Assembly (NCBI GenBank): GCA_015232455.1
Contig: JADFZQ010000011.1
Span: 1-64,000, forward strand
Origin: Desulfamplus sp.
GTDB lineage: Bacteria > Desulfobacterota > Desulfobacteria > Desulfobacterales > Desulfobacteraceae
DNA: 64,000 nucleotides
Direction of reading: 5' to 3'
Shown: positions 1 through 7,163 of the stretch, piece by piece
Numbering within the stretch: the first letter of the stretch is position 1
How the letters are laid out: each line of letters begins with the position of its first letter
Position numbers and translations under genes: made by a program
Notes under the pieces: model-generated
Databases searched by the model: none
Told to the model about the DNA's origin: nothing
What the model saw: only the letters and a program-made list of their open reading frames with translations

Positions 1-113
1 TTTCAAAACTGCTATTTCAGATTGCTTAAAACAAACCCATTCAACCTACAAATTGGAATTGGATTCGCTTTTATCCTGCAATTTTCAGAACTTTGAAAAA
101 GCTCAATTACTGA

Positions 114-701
114 CCGTTTAGAGTATATCCCAAAATTAGTTATGGTATTGAATGTAGTATTTTAGATAAAATTTTTTCTCAAACTACTCCTATTGGTGAT
201 TTAATACAATCTAACGGAAAACCTGTCTATTACAGAACTACTGGAGGTAGATATTATAAAGTTATTACACCATATTCTACAGGGTCAACAAAGGAAACAG
301 CAATTTTATTTGACGAAAGAATCGTAAAATCAATCGGGGCTATTTTAAGCAGTAATTTATATTTTTGGTTTTATCAAATTTACTCTAATAATTTAGATTT
401 AAAGTTTTATGAAATCCAAACTTTTAAATTACCTTTTCAACAAATTACGAATAGCATCATTAAGACACTTGAAAAATTATATGATGAATATTTAAATGAT
501 ATTGAAGCCAATTGTAATATCCGCCAAACCACTCAATATAATAATATTGATTCATTTAGGGAGTATAAAATTGGTGAATCAAAGATATTTATTGATAGAT
601 TAGACGATTTAATTTGTCCGCTTTACGGTATGACAATAGATGAGATTAATTTTATAAAAAATTATGAAATTGAATTCAGATTGAATAATAAGGAGCAATA
701 A
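114..701 (+). pseudogene. 3' fragment of Eco57I-type DNA methylase/restriction enzyme
   Basis: An open frame runs from a TGA at 111-113 to the TAA at 699-701 with no plausible start. It encodes about 195 residues with the look of the C-terminal target-recognition part of Eco57I-type methylases: a Y-Y-R-T-T-G-G-R-Y-Y stretch, an aromatic patch with S-N-L-Y-F-W-F-Y, and a tail D-D-L-I-C-P-L-Y-G-M-T-I-D-E-I typical of this class. The catalytic N-terminal part (FxGG, NPPY) is absent. Bases 2-121 carry another open frame that ends at a TAG and may be more of the same gene in a shifted frame. The name is inferred from overall resemblance. Either the gene begins left of the window and is frameshifted near 115, or it is an old remnant. 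Confidence 0.55.
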
Positions 702-726
702 ACAAGCGAATCGATTACTTTATAAG

Positions 727-781
727 CGTTTTGCTGAAAAAAGCCCTGATATATTAAAGCCGATTTTGGAGAGTTGTTAAG
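727..781 (+). repeat. Island repeat, copy 1
   Basis: First of five copies of a dispersed repeat with the core GCCCTGATATATTAAAGCC followed by GATTTTGGAGAGTTGTTAAG. It can be read as the C-terminal codons of a protein ending K-R-F-A-E-K-S-P-D-I-L-K-P-I-L-E-S-C-stop. The downstream 33 bases, up to an ACGGAGGT ribosome-binding site at about 807-814, recur in copy 5. Confidence 0.85.
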
Positions 782-820
782 TTTGGGAATTACACGACTG
801 ATAAAAACGGAGGTGATGAA

Positions 821-1087
821 ATGAAGATGACAGAATTAAAATTAAATATACCACAAGATATACTATACACATTAAATGAGACAAAAAGTGATTTTATAAA
901 AAAGATGAAGCTGTATGCGGCAATGGAACTTTACAGAATGCAGAAGTTGTCAATGGGTAAAGCATCAGAACTTGCGGAAATGAACAAAATTGATTTTATG
1001 TTTGAACTTGGAAAATATGAGATACCAGCAATAAACTATGATGCTGATGATTTCATGGAAGAAGCGGAAAGGATAATGGGAAAATGA
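821..1087 (+). CDS. UPF0175-type antitoxin
   Basis: 88-residue protein, probably the antitoxin of a type II module. The segment from about residue 20 on (D-F-I-K-K-M-K-L-Y-A-A-M-E-L-Y, then L-S-M-G-K-A-S-E-L-A and a D-F-M-F-E-L-G-K-Y-E-I-P helix) matches the UPF0175 helix-turn-helix pattern. A strong GGAGGTG ribosome-binding site precedes the ATG. The stop overlaps the next ATG by 4 bases (ATGA), so the two genes are translationally coupled. Such antitoxins usually repress their own operon; no operator was identified. Confidence 0.75.
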   Translation: MKMTELKLNIPQDILYTLNETKSDFIKKMKLYAAMELYRMQKLSMGKASELAEMNKIDFMFELGKYEIPAINYDADDFMEEAERIMGK

Positions 1088-1563
1088 TTGTTATTGCAGA
1101 TTCCTCACCGCTCATAGCTCTTGCAGTTATAGAAAAATTGGAAATCCTCGAAAAAATGTATGAAAAGATATATGCACCGACCGCAGTAGTTCAAGAAGTT
1201 GTGAGGACAGATAAGCCGTTTGCAAATGAGCTTAAATTGTTTTTGCACGGCAGAACGAAAAACGTGAAGAACAAAATTGCGGTCAGAATTTTGTCAGGGG
1301 ATATTGGAGCGAGAGAGGCTGAAACAATCGTTTTAGCATTGGAAAATCTTCCTGCTGCTGCTCTAATTGATGATTTGAAAGCAAGAAGATTCGCAAAAAT
1401 GAATGGAATTGAAGTAATAGGGACAATGGGAATATTGTTGAAAGCCAAAAAAGAGGGGTTAATAAAAAAGATAAAGCCTTTGATAGCCGAGTTGTTGCAG
1501 CATGAAATAAGAATAAGTACGAAAATAATAGAAATCACATTACAGGCAGCACATGAGTTGTAA
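1084..1563 (+). CDS. DUF3368 PIN-like toxin
   Basis: 159-residue PIN-like protein. The N-terminus I-V-I-A-D-S-S-P-L-I-A-L has the first acidic metal-ligand position of the PIN fold. G-A-R-E-A-E-T-I-V-L-A at about residues 77-87 and A-L-I-D-D-L-K-A-R-R at about 92-101 give the other acidic positions, and the DUF3368 tail G-T-M-G-I-L-L-K-A-K follows. These proteins are the usual partner of UPF0175 antitoxins and are predicted RNases. It overlaps its antitoxin by 4 bases. All key acidic residues seem present, so it may be intact. Confidence 0.75.
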   Translation: MIVIADSSPLIALAVIEKLEILEKMYEKIYAPTAVVQEVVRTDKPFANELKLFLHGRTKNVKNKIAVRILSGDIGAREAETIVLALENLPAAALIDDLKARRFAKMNGIEVIGTMGILLKAKKEGLIKKIKPLIAELLQHEIRISTKIIEITLQAAHEL

Positions 1564-1604
1564 TTATGTTGCACCCCGTATATGCAATCAAATATTTCAA
1601 GTCT

Positions 1605-1682
1605 CAACGTTTTATCAAACGCATGAACAGCTTTGCTGAAAGAAGCCCTGATATATTAAAGCCGATTTTGGAGAGTTGTTAA
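1605..1682 (+). repeat. Island repeat, copy 2 (long form)
   Basis: Contains the repeat core preceded by CAACGTTTTATCAAACGCAT, which is shared with copy 3. In frame it reads Q-R-F-I-K-R-M-N-S-F-A-E-R-S-P-D-I-L-K-P-I-L-E and ends S-C-stop. An open frame extends upstream to about 1570. It lies directly behind the DUF3368 gene, as if it marks the end of that module. Confidence 0.85.
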
Positions 1683-1716
1683 TTACAAGAAATTTGGATT
1701 ACAGGATTTATAAAAT

Positions 1717-2000
1717 ATGTCATTAAAATTTGAGTGGAATCCAGATAAAGCTAAAAAGAACATTGAGAACATAGAGTATCATTTATTGAAGCCTCAACAG
1801 TGTTTTCTGACCTATTATCAATAACTTATGATGACCCTGACCATTCTTATAATGAAAATAGATATATCATAATCGGACTGTCATCTCATGGTAAATTACT
1901 TTTTGTTTCTCATACAGAAAAAGATGATTTGATAAGAATTATAAGTGAAAGAGAATTAACAAGAAAAGAGAGGACGCAATATGAGCAATATATCAAATAA
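1717..2000 (+). pseudogene. brnT: brnT-like toxin, frameshifted
   Basis: The ATG at 1717 starts M-S-L-K-F-E-W-N-P-D-K-A-K-K-N-I-E, the typical BrnT beginning. That frame ends early, while the downstream frame H-R-V-S-F-I-E-A-S-T-V-F-S-D, then D-D-P-D-H-S and R-I-I-S-E-R-E-L-T-R-K-E-R continues the BrnT fold to the stop at 1998-2000. One A missing near 1770 (GAGAACAT where GAGAAACAT would keep frame) explains the break. BrnT toxins are RelE-like RNases. The catalytic segments are present, but full-length protein would need a frameshift. The next gene overlaps the 3' end, as in intact modules. Confidence 0.75.
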
Positions 2001-2202
2001 TGCACTTAATGACGAGCTTCGCCCTGAATATGATTTGTCAAAATTAAAAGGCGGGATAAAAGGTAAATATGCGGCAAAATACAGCGAGGGGACTAATCTT
2101 ATATTGTTAGCACCTGATGTAGCTGAAGTTTTCAAAGATAATGACTCTGTAAACGAAGCATTAAGGTTATTAATCAAAATTGCAGAAAGAAAAGCTGCTT
2201 AA
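1981..2202 (+). CDS. Antitoxin-like partner of the BrnT module
   Basis: 73-residue acidic protein overlapping the end of the brnT-like gene by 20 bases. It carries L-R-P-E-Y-D-L-S-K-L-K-G-G and L-L-A-P-D-V-A-E-V-F-K-D, a pattern I associate with small antitoxins paired with BrnT-type toxins, and ends in a helix V-N-E-A-L-R-L-L-I. Position and size support an antitoxin role. No DNA-binding motif was confirmed. Confidence 0.6.
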   Translation: MSNISNNALNDELRPEYDLSKLKGGIKGKYAAKYSEGTNLILLAPDVAEVFKDNDSVNEALRLLIKIAERKAA

Positions 2203-2215
2203 CAACTCAGAGCAT

Positions 2216-2286
2216 CAACGTTTTGTCAAACGCATGAACAGCTTTGCTGAAAAAAAGCCCTGATATATTAAAGCCGATTTTGGAGG
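2216..2286 (+). repeat. Island repeat, copy 3
   Basis: Shares CAACGTTTTGTCAAACGCAT and the core with copy 2 but has an extra A in the A-run, so its reading frame is broken, and it stops at TTTTGGAG. It lies between the BrnT module and the tnpB remnant. Confidence 0.85.
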
Positions 2287-2390
2287 AATGACTATTCACA
2301 AATATTTAAGAGTTGAATATAGTTCCTGATTTTTTACTCAAACTTATCTAAAATTATTAATTATGAATAATATTTATAGAATTAAACAAT

Positions 2391-3245
2391 TTGCAGAAAA
2401 AGTTGGAAAATAAGAAAAAGGGTCAGAATGACAGTTTTTATATAGCAAATGACCAATTCAAGATTGACTGTAAAAAAATCAGAATCCCCAAAATAGGCTG
2501 GATTCGTTTAAAAGAGAGTCTGAATCTGTCAGGTAAAATTCTATCAGGAGCAGTATCACGGATTGCAGATAAATGGTTTGTATCAATTAACTTATCAATG
2601 GAAATAACACCACCAACTTTCAAAAACCAAGATGTTGCGGGTGTAGATTTAGGTGTAAAACATTTAGCAGTATTGAGTAATGGAGAGCAGATTGAAGGAA
2701 CAAACCCGCACAAGAATCTTTTGGATAAATTGAGACGATTAAACAAATCCTTGTCAAGAAAAGTAAAAGGGTCAAAAAACTGGTTAAAGTCAAAATTGAA
2801 GTTATCAAAATTACACGCAAGGATAGCCAATATCCGCAAAGATGTTTTGCATAAGCTGACCACTAAACTTGTTCAAGAATTTGATGTAATTGGAATTGAA
2901 GACCTTAACGTAAGTGGAATGGTGAGAAATCATAAATTATCCCGTTCAATTCTTGATATGGGATTTAGTGAATTCAGACGGCAGCTTGAATATAAATCTG
3001 TGATAGCAGGTGTCAAAATTGTAGTTGCGGATAGATTTTTTCCATCATCAAAGATGTGCAGCAGATGTGGAAACGTAAAAAGTGATTTGACATTATCAGA
3101 TAGGGTATATTGCTGTAATAATTGTGGTTTGAGGTTAGACCGTGATTTGAACGCAGCAATTAATTTAAAGAATACAGCCGTAGGTTCTACGGTATCAGCC
3201 TGTGGACTGATAAGCTCTGGCACTGCAAAATTGGTTGCAGCGTGA
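2391..3245 (+). pseudogene. tnpB: TnpB (IS200/IS605 type) lacking its N-terminus
   Basis: RNA-guided nuclease of the IS605/IS1341 group, the family ancestral to Cas12. The frame opens at a TTG and begins in the middle of the family's beta-barrel/wedge region, so roughly the first 100 residues of a normal 370-400 residue TnpB are missing. The RuvC acidic residues are visible: Asp in G-V-D-L-G-V-K-H (about 86), Glu in I-E-D-L-N-V-S-G-M (about 170) and Asp in D-R-D-L-N-A-A-I-N (about 250-258). The four-Cys zinc ribbon (C-S-R-C-G and C-N-N-C-G, about 223-245) is intact. No TnpA lies nearby. Loss of the N-terminus probably makes it inactive. Confidence 0.85.
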
Positions 3246-3290
3246 AACTAATCAGGATGAAGCAGGAAATTTTCATTGTTTTTGCCAAAT
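3225..3290 (+). ncRNA. Possible right end and omega-RNA scaffold 3' region of the tnpB element
   Basis: The tnpB 3' end and the bases just behind it (about 3246-3285, including GAAGCAGGAA) look like the conserved right end of IS1341/IS605 elements, where the guide RNA scaffold overlaps the gene end. By family rule the guide would be the sequence just beyond the element end. The exact boundary was not determined. Confidence 0.35.
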
Positions 3291-3298
3291 AGGTAAGA

Positions 3299-3571
3299 AT
3301 GAGTAAGAAAAATGGAGCAGCAGGTATAAATATGCAGCATATTCAAAAGATTAATAGTTGGATAACATATTGTCGAGTTGCTGGAAACCGTATTTCAGTT
3401 GATTTGCCTAAAGAGTTTGATGCGAAAGAGGTGGAGATTATTATAATACCTAAAAAAGAAGCCAGCTATTCAGATAAAGATGGCTGGAAAGAAGATTTTC
3501 GATCAATTTCAACATGGAATATTACAGAAGATGAAATCAGGATGAAATCATGGGAGATAGCAGAGTTCTAA
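3299..3571 (+). CDS. VapB-like antitoxin of a VapC module
   Basis: 90-residue protein ahead of a PIN toxin, overlapping it by 22 bases. The segment I-T-Y-C-R-V-A-G-N-R-I-S-V-D-L-P-K-E-F at about 22-40 looks like a beta-strand/swapped-hairpin DNA-binding unit, followed by I-I-I-I-P-K-K. The C-terminal half W-K-E-D-F-R-S-I-S-T-W would be the toxin-binding tail. An AGGTAAG sits just before the ATG at 3299, but the ATG at 3332 is an equally reasonable start, since the first 11 residues look unlike the rest. Function is inferred from position. Confidence 0.6.
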   Translation: MSKKNGAAGINMQHIQKINSWITYCRVAGNRISVDLPKEFDAKEVEIIIIPKKEASYSDKDGWKEDFRSISTWNITEDEIRMKSWEIAEF

Positions 3572-3942
3572 TAGATACCTCAATAATAATAGATTTTCTA
3601 AGAAAAACAAATAAAGAACATTCTGTGCTTTGGAACATTAGAGAATTAAATGAGTGTTTTATGTCGTCTGTAACATTATTTGAGTTAAAGTGTGGTGCAG
3701 CTACGGAAAAACATTCTGAAGATATTGAGAAATTATGTAAATGGATTACCACAGTTTCTTTTGATAATGAGATTGCTGACATTTCATCAATAATTTATCA
3801 GGACTTAAAAAGATCGAATAATTTGATTGAGTTTAGAGATATTTTTATTGCAGCAACCGCAATTTCTATGAATCTTTGTGTTGCCACACTGAATAGAAAA
3901 CATTTTGAAAGAATTAAAGATATATTTTTATTAAAGATTTGA
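3550..3942 (+). CDS. vapC: VapC-family PIN ribonuclease toxin
   Basis: 130 residues with a complete PIN pattern: V-L-I-D-T-S-I-I-I-D-F-L near the N-terminus (first Asp pair), S-V-T-L-F-E-L (Glu), and F-R-D-I-F-I-A-A-T-A followed by V-A-T-L-N-R-K-H-F (final acidic region). VapC proteins cleave RNA, often tRNA, and are held inactive by the adjacent antitoxin. The reading frame is undamaged, so this is one of the likely functional modules in the island. Confidence 0.8.
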   Translation: MGDSRVLIDTSIIIDFLRKTNKEHSVLWNIRELNECFMSSVTLFELKCGAATEKHSEDIEKLCKWITTVSFDNEIADISSIIYQDLKRSNNLIEFRDIFIAATAISMNLCVATLNRKHFERIKDIFLLKI

Positions 3943-3961
3943 ATGCAGGCTATTATATGCA

Positions 3962-4017
3962 CAGCTTAGCTTAAAAAAGTCCTGATATATTAAAGCCGAT
4001 TTTGGAGATTTGTTAAG
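3962..4017 (+). repeat. Island repeat, copy 4 (diverged)
   Basis: CAGCTTAGCTTAAAAAAGTC followed by the near-identical core CTGATATATTAAAGCCGATT, ending TTTGTTAAG. It separates the VapC module from the TumE module. Just downstream, 4030-4045 is the exact reverse complement of the first 16 bases of the hairpin at 16198. Confidence 0.8.
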
Positions 4018-4092
4018 TTTTCACAGTGAGATTTATCGCTCGGCTGCAAAAACTTATGATAAATTAGGAAAAAAATATAAGGGTTAGTAATA

Positions 4093-4359
4093 ATGATAAC
4101 TGTAAAAAAGCAAGATGTAGGAAATTGGCTTTTAGTAGAATATATGTCATCTTTACACAAAGTTCGTGAAAAGCTGCATTTTTTTGAGCATAAGTATAAT
4201 CAGTCATGGGAAGAATTTGATATAAATAATTCAACTTCTGTGCATGAGGATTTTAGCAAATGGGATGATTATATTGAGTGGAAAGCTTATATAAAAATGA
4301 GCGAAGAACTTACGAATAAAATAGGTGAGGTCAAGCATGGAAATTTTGAAATTGCTTGA
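4093..4359 (+). CDS. TumA-like antitoxin
   Basis: 88-residue helical protein directly before a TumE-type toxin. The pattern F-E-H-K-Y-N-Q-S-W-E-E-F at about residues 35-46 and the D-F-S-K-W-D-D-Y-I-E-W-K-A-Y segment at about 58-71 is the usual signature of the small protein paired with TumE-family toxins. Its end overlaps the toxin start by about 23 bases. The name rests on that pairing. Confidence 0.65.
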   Translation: MITVKKQDVGNWLLVEYMSSLHKVREKLHFFEHKYNQSWEEFDINNSTSVHEDFSKWDDYIEWKAYIKMSEELTNKIGEVKHGNFEIA

Positions 4360-4687
4360 CAGCTCAACGCTGATTAACAATTACGATATACAAGATTATA
4401 AACATTGGTCAGACGGATTTTACTATAAACTAAAGGTTGTATTTGTTGATGAATCCGTGCTGTTTGCCAGAGAATATTTTGATACTGATGAGAGAAACTA
4501 TTCATTTCATTGGCAGAATAAACAAAATATTATGATTATTAGATGGGATAATGCACCGCATCATCATGATATTTCAACCTTTCCGCATCATAAACACAGT
4601 GATAATGAGATTTCTGAAAGTAATGAGATTTCATTAGAAGATGCCATAGAGTTCATTCAAAAAGTAATTATGGAGAGAATGAAATAA
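4337..4687 (+). CDS. TumE-family (DUF6516) toxin
   Basis: About 116 residues from the ATG at 4337, which has AGGTGAGGT upstream; a GTG at 4325 is an alternative. The features match the TumE/DUF6516 family: S-V-L-F-A-R-E-Y-F-D, Y-S-F-H-W-Q-N-K, R-W-D-N-A-P-H-H, then F-P-H-H-K-H and a final helix. Members are described as RNA-targeting toxins. The histidine cluster at about 75-90 is complete, so the gene seems intact. Confidence 0.7.
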   Translation: MEILKLLDSSTLINNYDIQDYKHWSDGFYYKLKVVFVDESVLFAREYFDTDERNYSFHWQNKQNIMIIRWDNAPHHHDISTFPHHKHSDNEISESNEISLEDAIEFIQKVIMERMK

Positions 4688-4696
4688 AGATGTTTA

Positions 4697-4867
4697 ATGA
4701 TCCAAATAATTGAAGAAATTCAAAAAATTCGTGATGAATACGCTAAAAGTTTCAAATATGATCTTGATGCTATTTGTCAAGACCTCATTAACAAGCAAAA
4801 TATGCAGGAAAAGAAGCTGATTTCATTTCCGCCGAAACTGGTTGAACCGATTAAAAAATCAGCTTAA
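4697..4867 (+). CDS. Small hypothetical protein (56 aa)
   Basis: A short open frame starting ATG-ATC-CAA. It contains I-R-D-E-Y-A-K-S-F-K-Y-D-L-D-A-I-C-Q-D-L and a C-terminal V-S/I-S-F-P-P-K-L motif. This resembles small proteins often found beside toxin modules in bacteria, for example as the upstream partner of a toxin now lost. No toxin follows; the partial repeat copy 5 begins 8 bases downstream. Function unknown. Confidence 0.5.
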   Translation: MIQIIEEIQKIRDEYAKSFKYDLDAICQDLINKQNMQEKKLISFPPKLVEPIKKSA

Positions 4868-4874
4868 CAGCTTA

Positions 4875-4925
4875 TTTTGGAGAGTTGTTAAGTTTGGGAG
4901 TTACACGACTGATAACAACGGAGGT
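4875..4925 (+). repeat. Island repeat, copy 5 (3' part only)
   Basis: Matches 766-815 of copy 1 with a few changes: TTTTGGAGAGTTGTTAAG, then TTTGGGAGTTACACGACTGA and ACGGAGGT. The ribosome-binding-site-like end is conserved in both copies although different genes follow. Confidence 0.8.
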
Positions 4926-4959
4926 AATCACATAATAAACACAGAGATTAAAGGATATT

Positions 4960-5907
4960 ATGCAAAACAACCCTAAAATCCATGATGCTCTAACAAAATG
5001 GCTTATAGCGTCTTTTACAGATGAATTTTTCGCCCACTACTTCCCAAAAAGAATTATTGGAAAACACACCTTCATAGACAAGGAGTTTATCAGCAAATAT
5101 GAAGCCTTGAAGGAGAGCCTCAAAGACGATCTGTTCCTCATAATGGAGATGGAAATTGATGGTGTGCTAAGTGAGGTTGTGATCCAGATTGAGCATAAGA
5201 GCAAAAAAGAAGATGTCTCAGAACGTATATATGAATATATGTGTTATGCGTGGCTGCTCAAAAGAAAACCAGTTTGGAGCATTGCAATATACACCGATGA
5301 TGCAATCTGGAGAAAAAAACTACCTGAAAGTTTTTGGTATGGTTTTAGTGATAAAAAGGGCAAACAGAGCTGCCATTTTGATGTCATAAAGGTTAAAGGG
5401 GAGAAGAGTGAGGATTTGATTAAAAAACATTCACTCATGTGCAAGCTGCTTGCTCTCAAAGCTGATGACAGAGGCATTGAGAGGGAATATATTATAAGAG
5501 AGATTTACATGGCTGCCGCTGCAATGGGGAAAAACCTTGATAATGAAAAGAAACTTTTGGTAGAGCAGTGGGTAAGTGCATATAAAGAACTGCCAGAAGA
5601 GACCGTCCAAAAGATAAAAAAGGAGGTTAAAATGACTTTTACTGCAACAACAATATCAGAGCATTATATCAACGAAGGCAGGCTTGAGGGGATAAAAGAG
5701 GGTAAACTTGAGGGTAAACTTGAGGGGATAAAAGAGGGTAAACTTGAGGGTAAACTTGAAGGGATAAAGGAAGGTGAAATCAAAGGTCAGATTAAGTTAC
5801 TTGAATCGCTTTTATTATCAGGTGTTTTGACAAGTGAAAAATACTATGAGATGGTTGCCCCCCTGAAAAAGCAGTTGGAGAGCATTGGGAGTATTAAAAA
5901 TAACTAA
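4960..5907 (+). CDS. Rpn-family recombination-promoting nuclease (PD-(D/E)XK)
   Basis: 315-residue Rpn/transposase_31-type protein. The N-terminal region has the family's start (W-L-I-A-S-F-T-D-E-F-F-A-H-Y-F-P) and the nuclease core: L-F-L-I-M-E-M-E-I-D-G and V-V-I-Q-I-E-H-K-S-K-K, with Q-I-E-H-K as the E-x-K-type active site at about 75-80. The C-terminus is a low-complexity stretch of G-K-L-E and G-I-K-E units. Members cut DNA and stimulate recombination. The ATG is preceded by AAGGA. The position beside carA suggests the island ends here. Confidence 0.75.
   Translation: MQNNPKIHDALTKWLIASFTDEFFAHYFPKRIIGKHTFIDKEFISKYEALKESLKDDLFLIMEMEIDGVLSEVVIQIEHKSKKEDVSERIYEYMCYAWLLKRKPVWSIAIYTDDAIWRKKLPESFWYGFSDKKGKQSCHFDVIKVKGEKSEDLIKKHSLMCKLLALKADDRGIEREYIIREIYMAAAAMGKNLDNEKKLLVEQWVSAYKELPEETVQKIKKEVKMTFTATTISEHYINEGRLEGIKEGKLEGKLEGIKEGKLEGKLEGIKEGEIKGQIKLLESLLLSGVLTSEKYYEMVAPLKKQLESIGSIKNN
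5686..5775 (+). repeat. 36-bp tandem repeat inside the Rpn gene
   Basis: Two and a half copies of a 36-base unit encode E-G-I-K-E-G-K-L-E-G-K-L. The unit count keeps the frame, so length variants would remain translatable. Rpn proteins commonly have such E-G-x-x-x-G repeats at the C-terminus. Confidence 0.9.
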
Positions 5908-5927
5908 ATCTACGGTGGATATAAAAA

Positions 5928-7082
5928 ATGAAAGCACTATTAGCACTTGAAGATGGCAAAACGTTTCCTTGCAAAAGTTTTACAGGAGCAGGGGAGGCAA
6001 TGGGAGAAGTGGTGTTTAACACCAGCATGACAGGGTATCAAGAGATTTTAACAGACCCCTCATACTATGGTCAGATGGTTACCATGACCTATCCAATGAT
6101 GGGCAATTACGGAGTCTGCCCAGAAGATGTGGAGTCTGATAAAATTCAGGCATCAGCCTTGATTGTTAGGGAATATGTTGATTTTCCAAGCAACTGGAGA
6201 TCAACTGGCACACTTGCAGATTATCTAAAAAAACAGGGAATTTTAGGTGTTGAAGATTTAGACACAAGAGCTTTGACTCGGCATATCAGAAATTCAGGGG
6301 CAATGAGAGCTGTAATTTCAACATCAGACCTTGATCCTGCTTCGCTTGTAGAGAGGGCAAAGCAGATACCACCAATGGAGGGGTGTAATTTAGCAGAGAA
6401 AGTTAGCACTGATCGACCATATTTTTGGAGAAATAATCGTCCTGAGTTTATAAAATTAGATTTTATAAGTGGGTGTAATCTGGCAGATGTCTCTTTATGG
6501 AGATACAAAGGAACAAAACACTCTGTAGTGGCATTAGATTTTGGAATTAAATATAATATTATCAGGTGTCTTGAAGATGTTGGCTGCGAGGTTCTTGTTG
6601 TGCCAGCGTCAACTACTGCTGATGAGATAAGAGGTCTTGAGCCAGATGGAATTTTCCTATCAAATGGTCCTGGTGACCCTGAACCTTTGCATCAGCCAAT
6701 TGAAACAATCAAAGCACTTTTAGGTTACAAACCAATATTTGGAATATGTCTTGGAATGCAGCTTCTCGGGCTTGCAATGGGTGCAAAGACCTACAAGATA
6801 AAATTTGGACACAGAGGAGGTAATCAGCCTGTTAAAAACTTTGCAACCAATAAAGTTGAAATAACTTCACAAAATCACGGCTTTGCAGTTGATATTAAGT
6901 CACTGAAATGTTCTGCAGCAAATGCAGCCATGACCCACATTAATTTAAACGAAGAGTCGCTCGAAGGAATTAAAGATGATTCATTAAAAGTGTTTGCTGT
7001 GCAGTATCACCCAGAGGCATCGCCTGGACCCCATGATGCAGCATATCTTTTTAGGCAGTTTGCTGATATGATTAGGAGTTAG
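5928..7082 (+). CDS. carA: Carbamoyl-phosphate synthase small subunit
   Basis: Glutamine-hydrolysing subunit that feeds ammonia to CarB for pyrimidine and arginine synthesis. 384 residues, normal length. The N-terminal domain has F-N-T-S-M-T-G-Y-Q-E-I-L-T-D-P-S-Y. The C-terminal class I amidotransferase domain has L-S-N-G-P-G-D-P, the nucleophile Cys in F-G-I-C-L-G-M-Q (about residue 274), and the His/Glu pair in Q-Y-H-P-E-A-S-P-G. A GGTGG sits upstream of the ATG. carB follows after about 80 bases. Confidence 0.97.
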   Translation: MKALLALEDGKTFPCKSFTGAGEAMGEVVFNTSMTGYQEILTDPSYYGQMVTMTYPMMGNYGVCPEDVESDKIQASALIVREYVDFPSNWRSTGTLADYLKKQGILGVEDLDTRALTRHIRNSGAMRAVISTSDLDPASLVERAKQIPPMEGCNLAEKVSTDRPYFWRNNRPEFIKLDFISGCNLADVSLWRYKGTKHSVVALDFGIKYNIIRCLEDVGCEVLVVPASTTADEIRGLEPDGIFLSNGPGDPEPLHQPIETIKALLGYKPIFGICLGMQLLGLAMGAKTYKIKFGHRGGNQPVKNFATNKVEITSQNHGFAVDIKSLKCSAANAAMTHINLNEESLEGIKDDSLKVFAVQYHPEASPGPHDAAYLFRQFADMIRS

Positions 7083-7163
7083 CTACGTCAGCAATAAAAA
7101 GATTTTACAGAGCTTTTCATCATGTGCTTCTCAATAAAAGTTAAAAAGGAACAATAAAACAAC

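Noticed and set aside
4018-4090. Short coding remnant ending Y-D-K-L-G-K-K-Y-K-G before the TumA-like gene
   Set aside because: About 20 residues in an open frame could be the tail of a lost gene, but it is too short to support.
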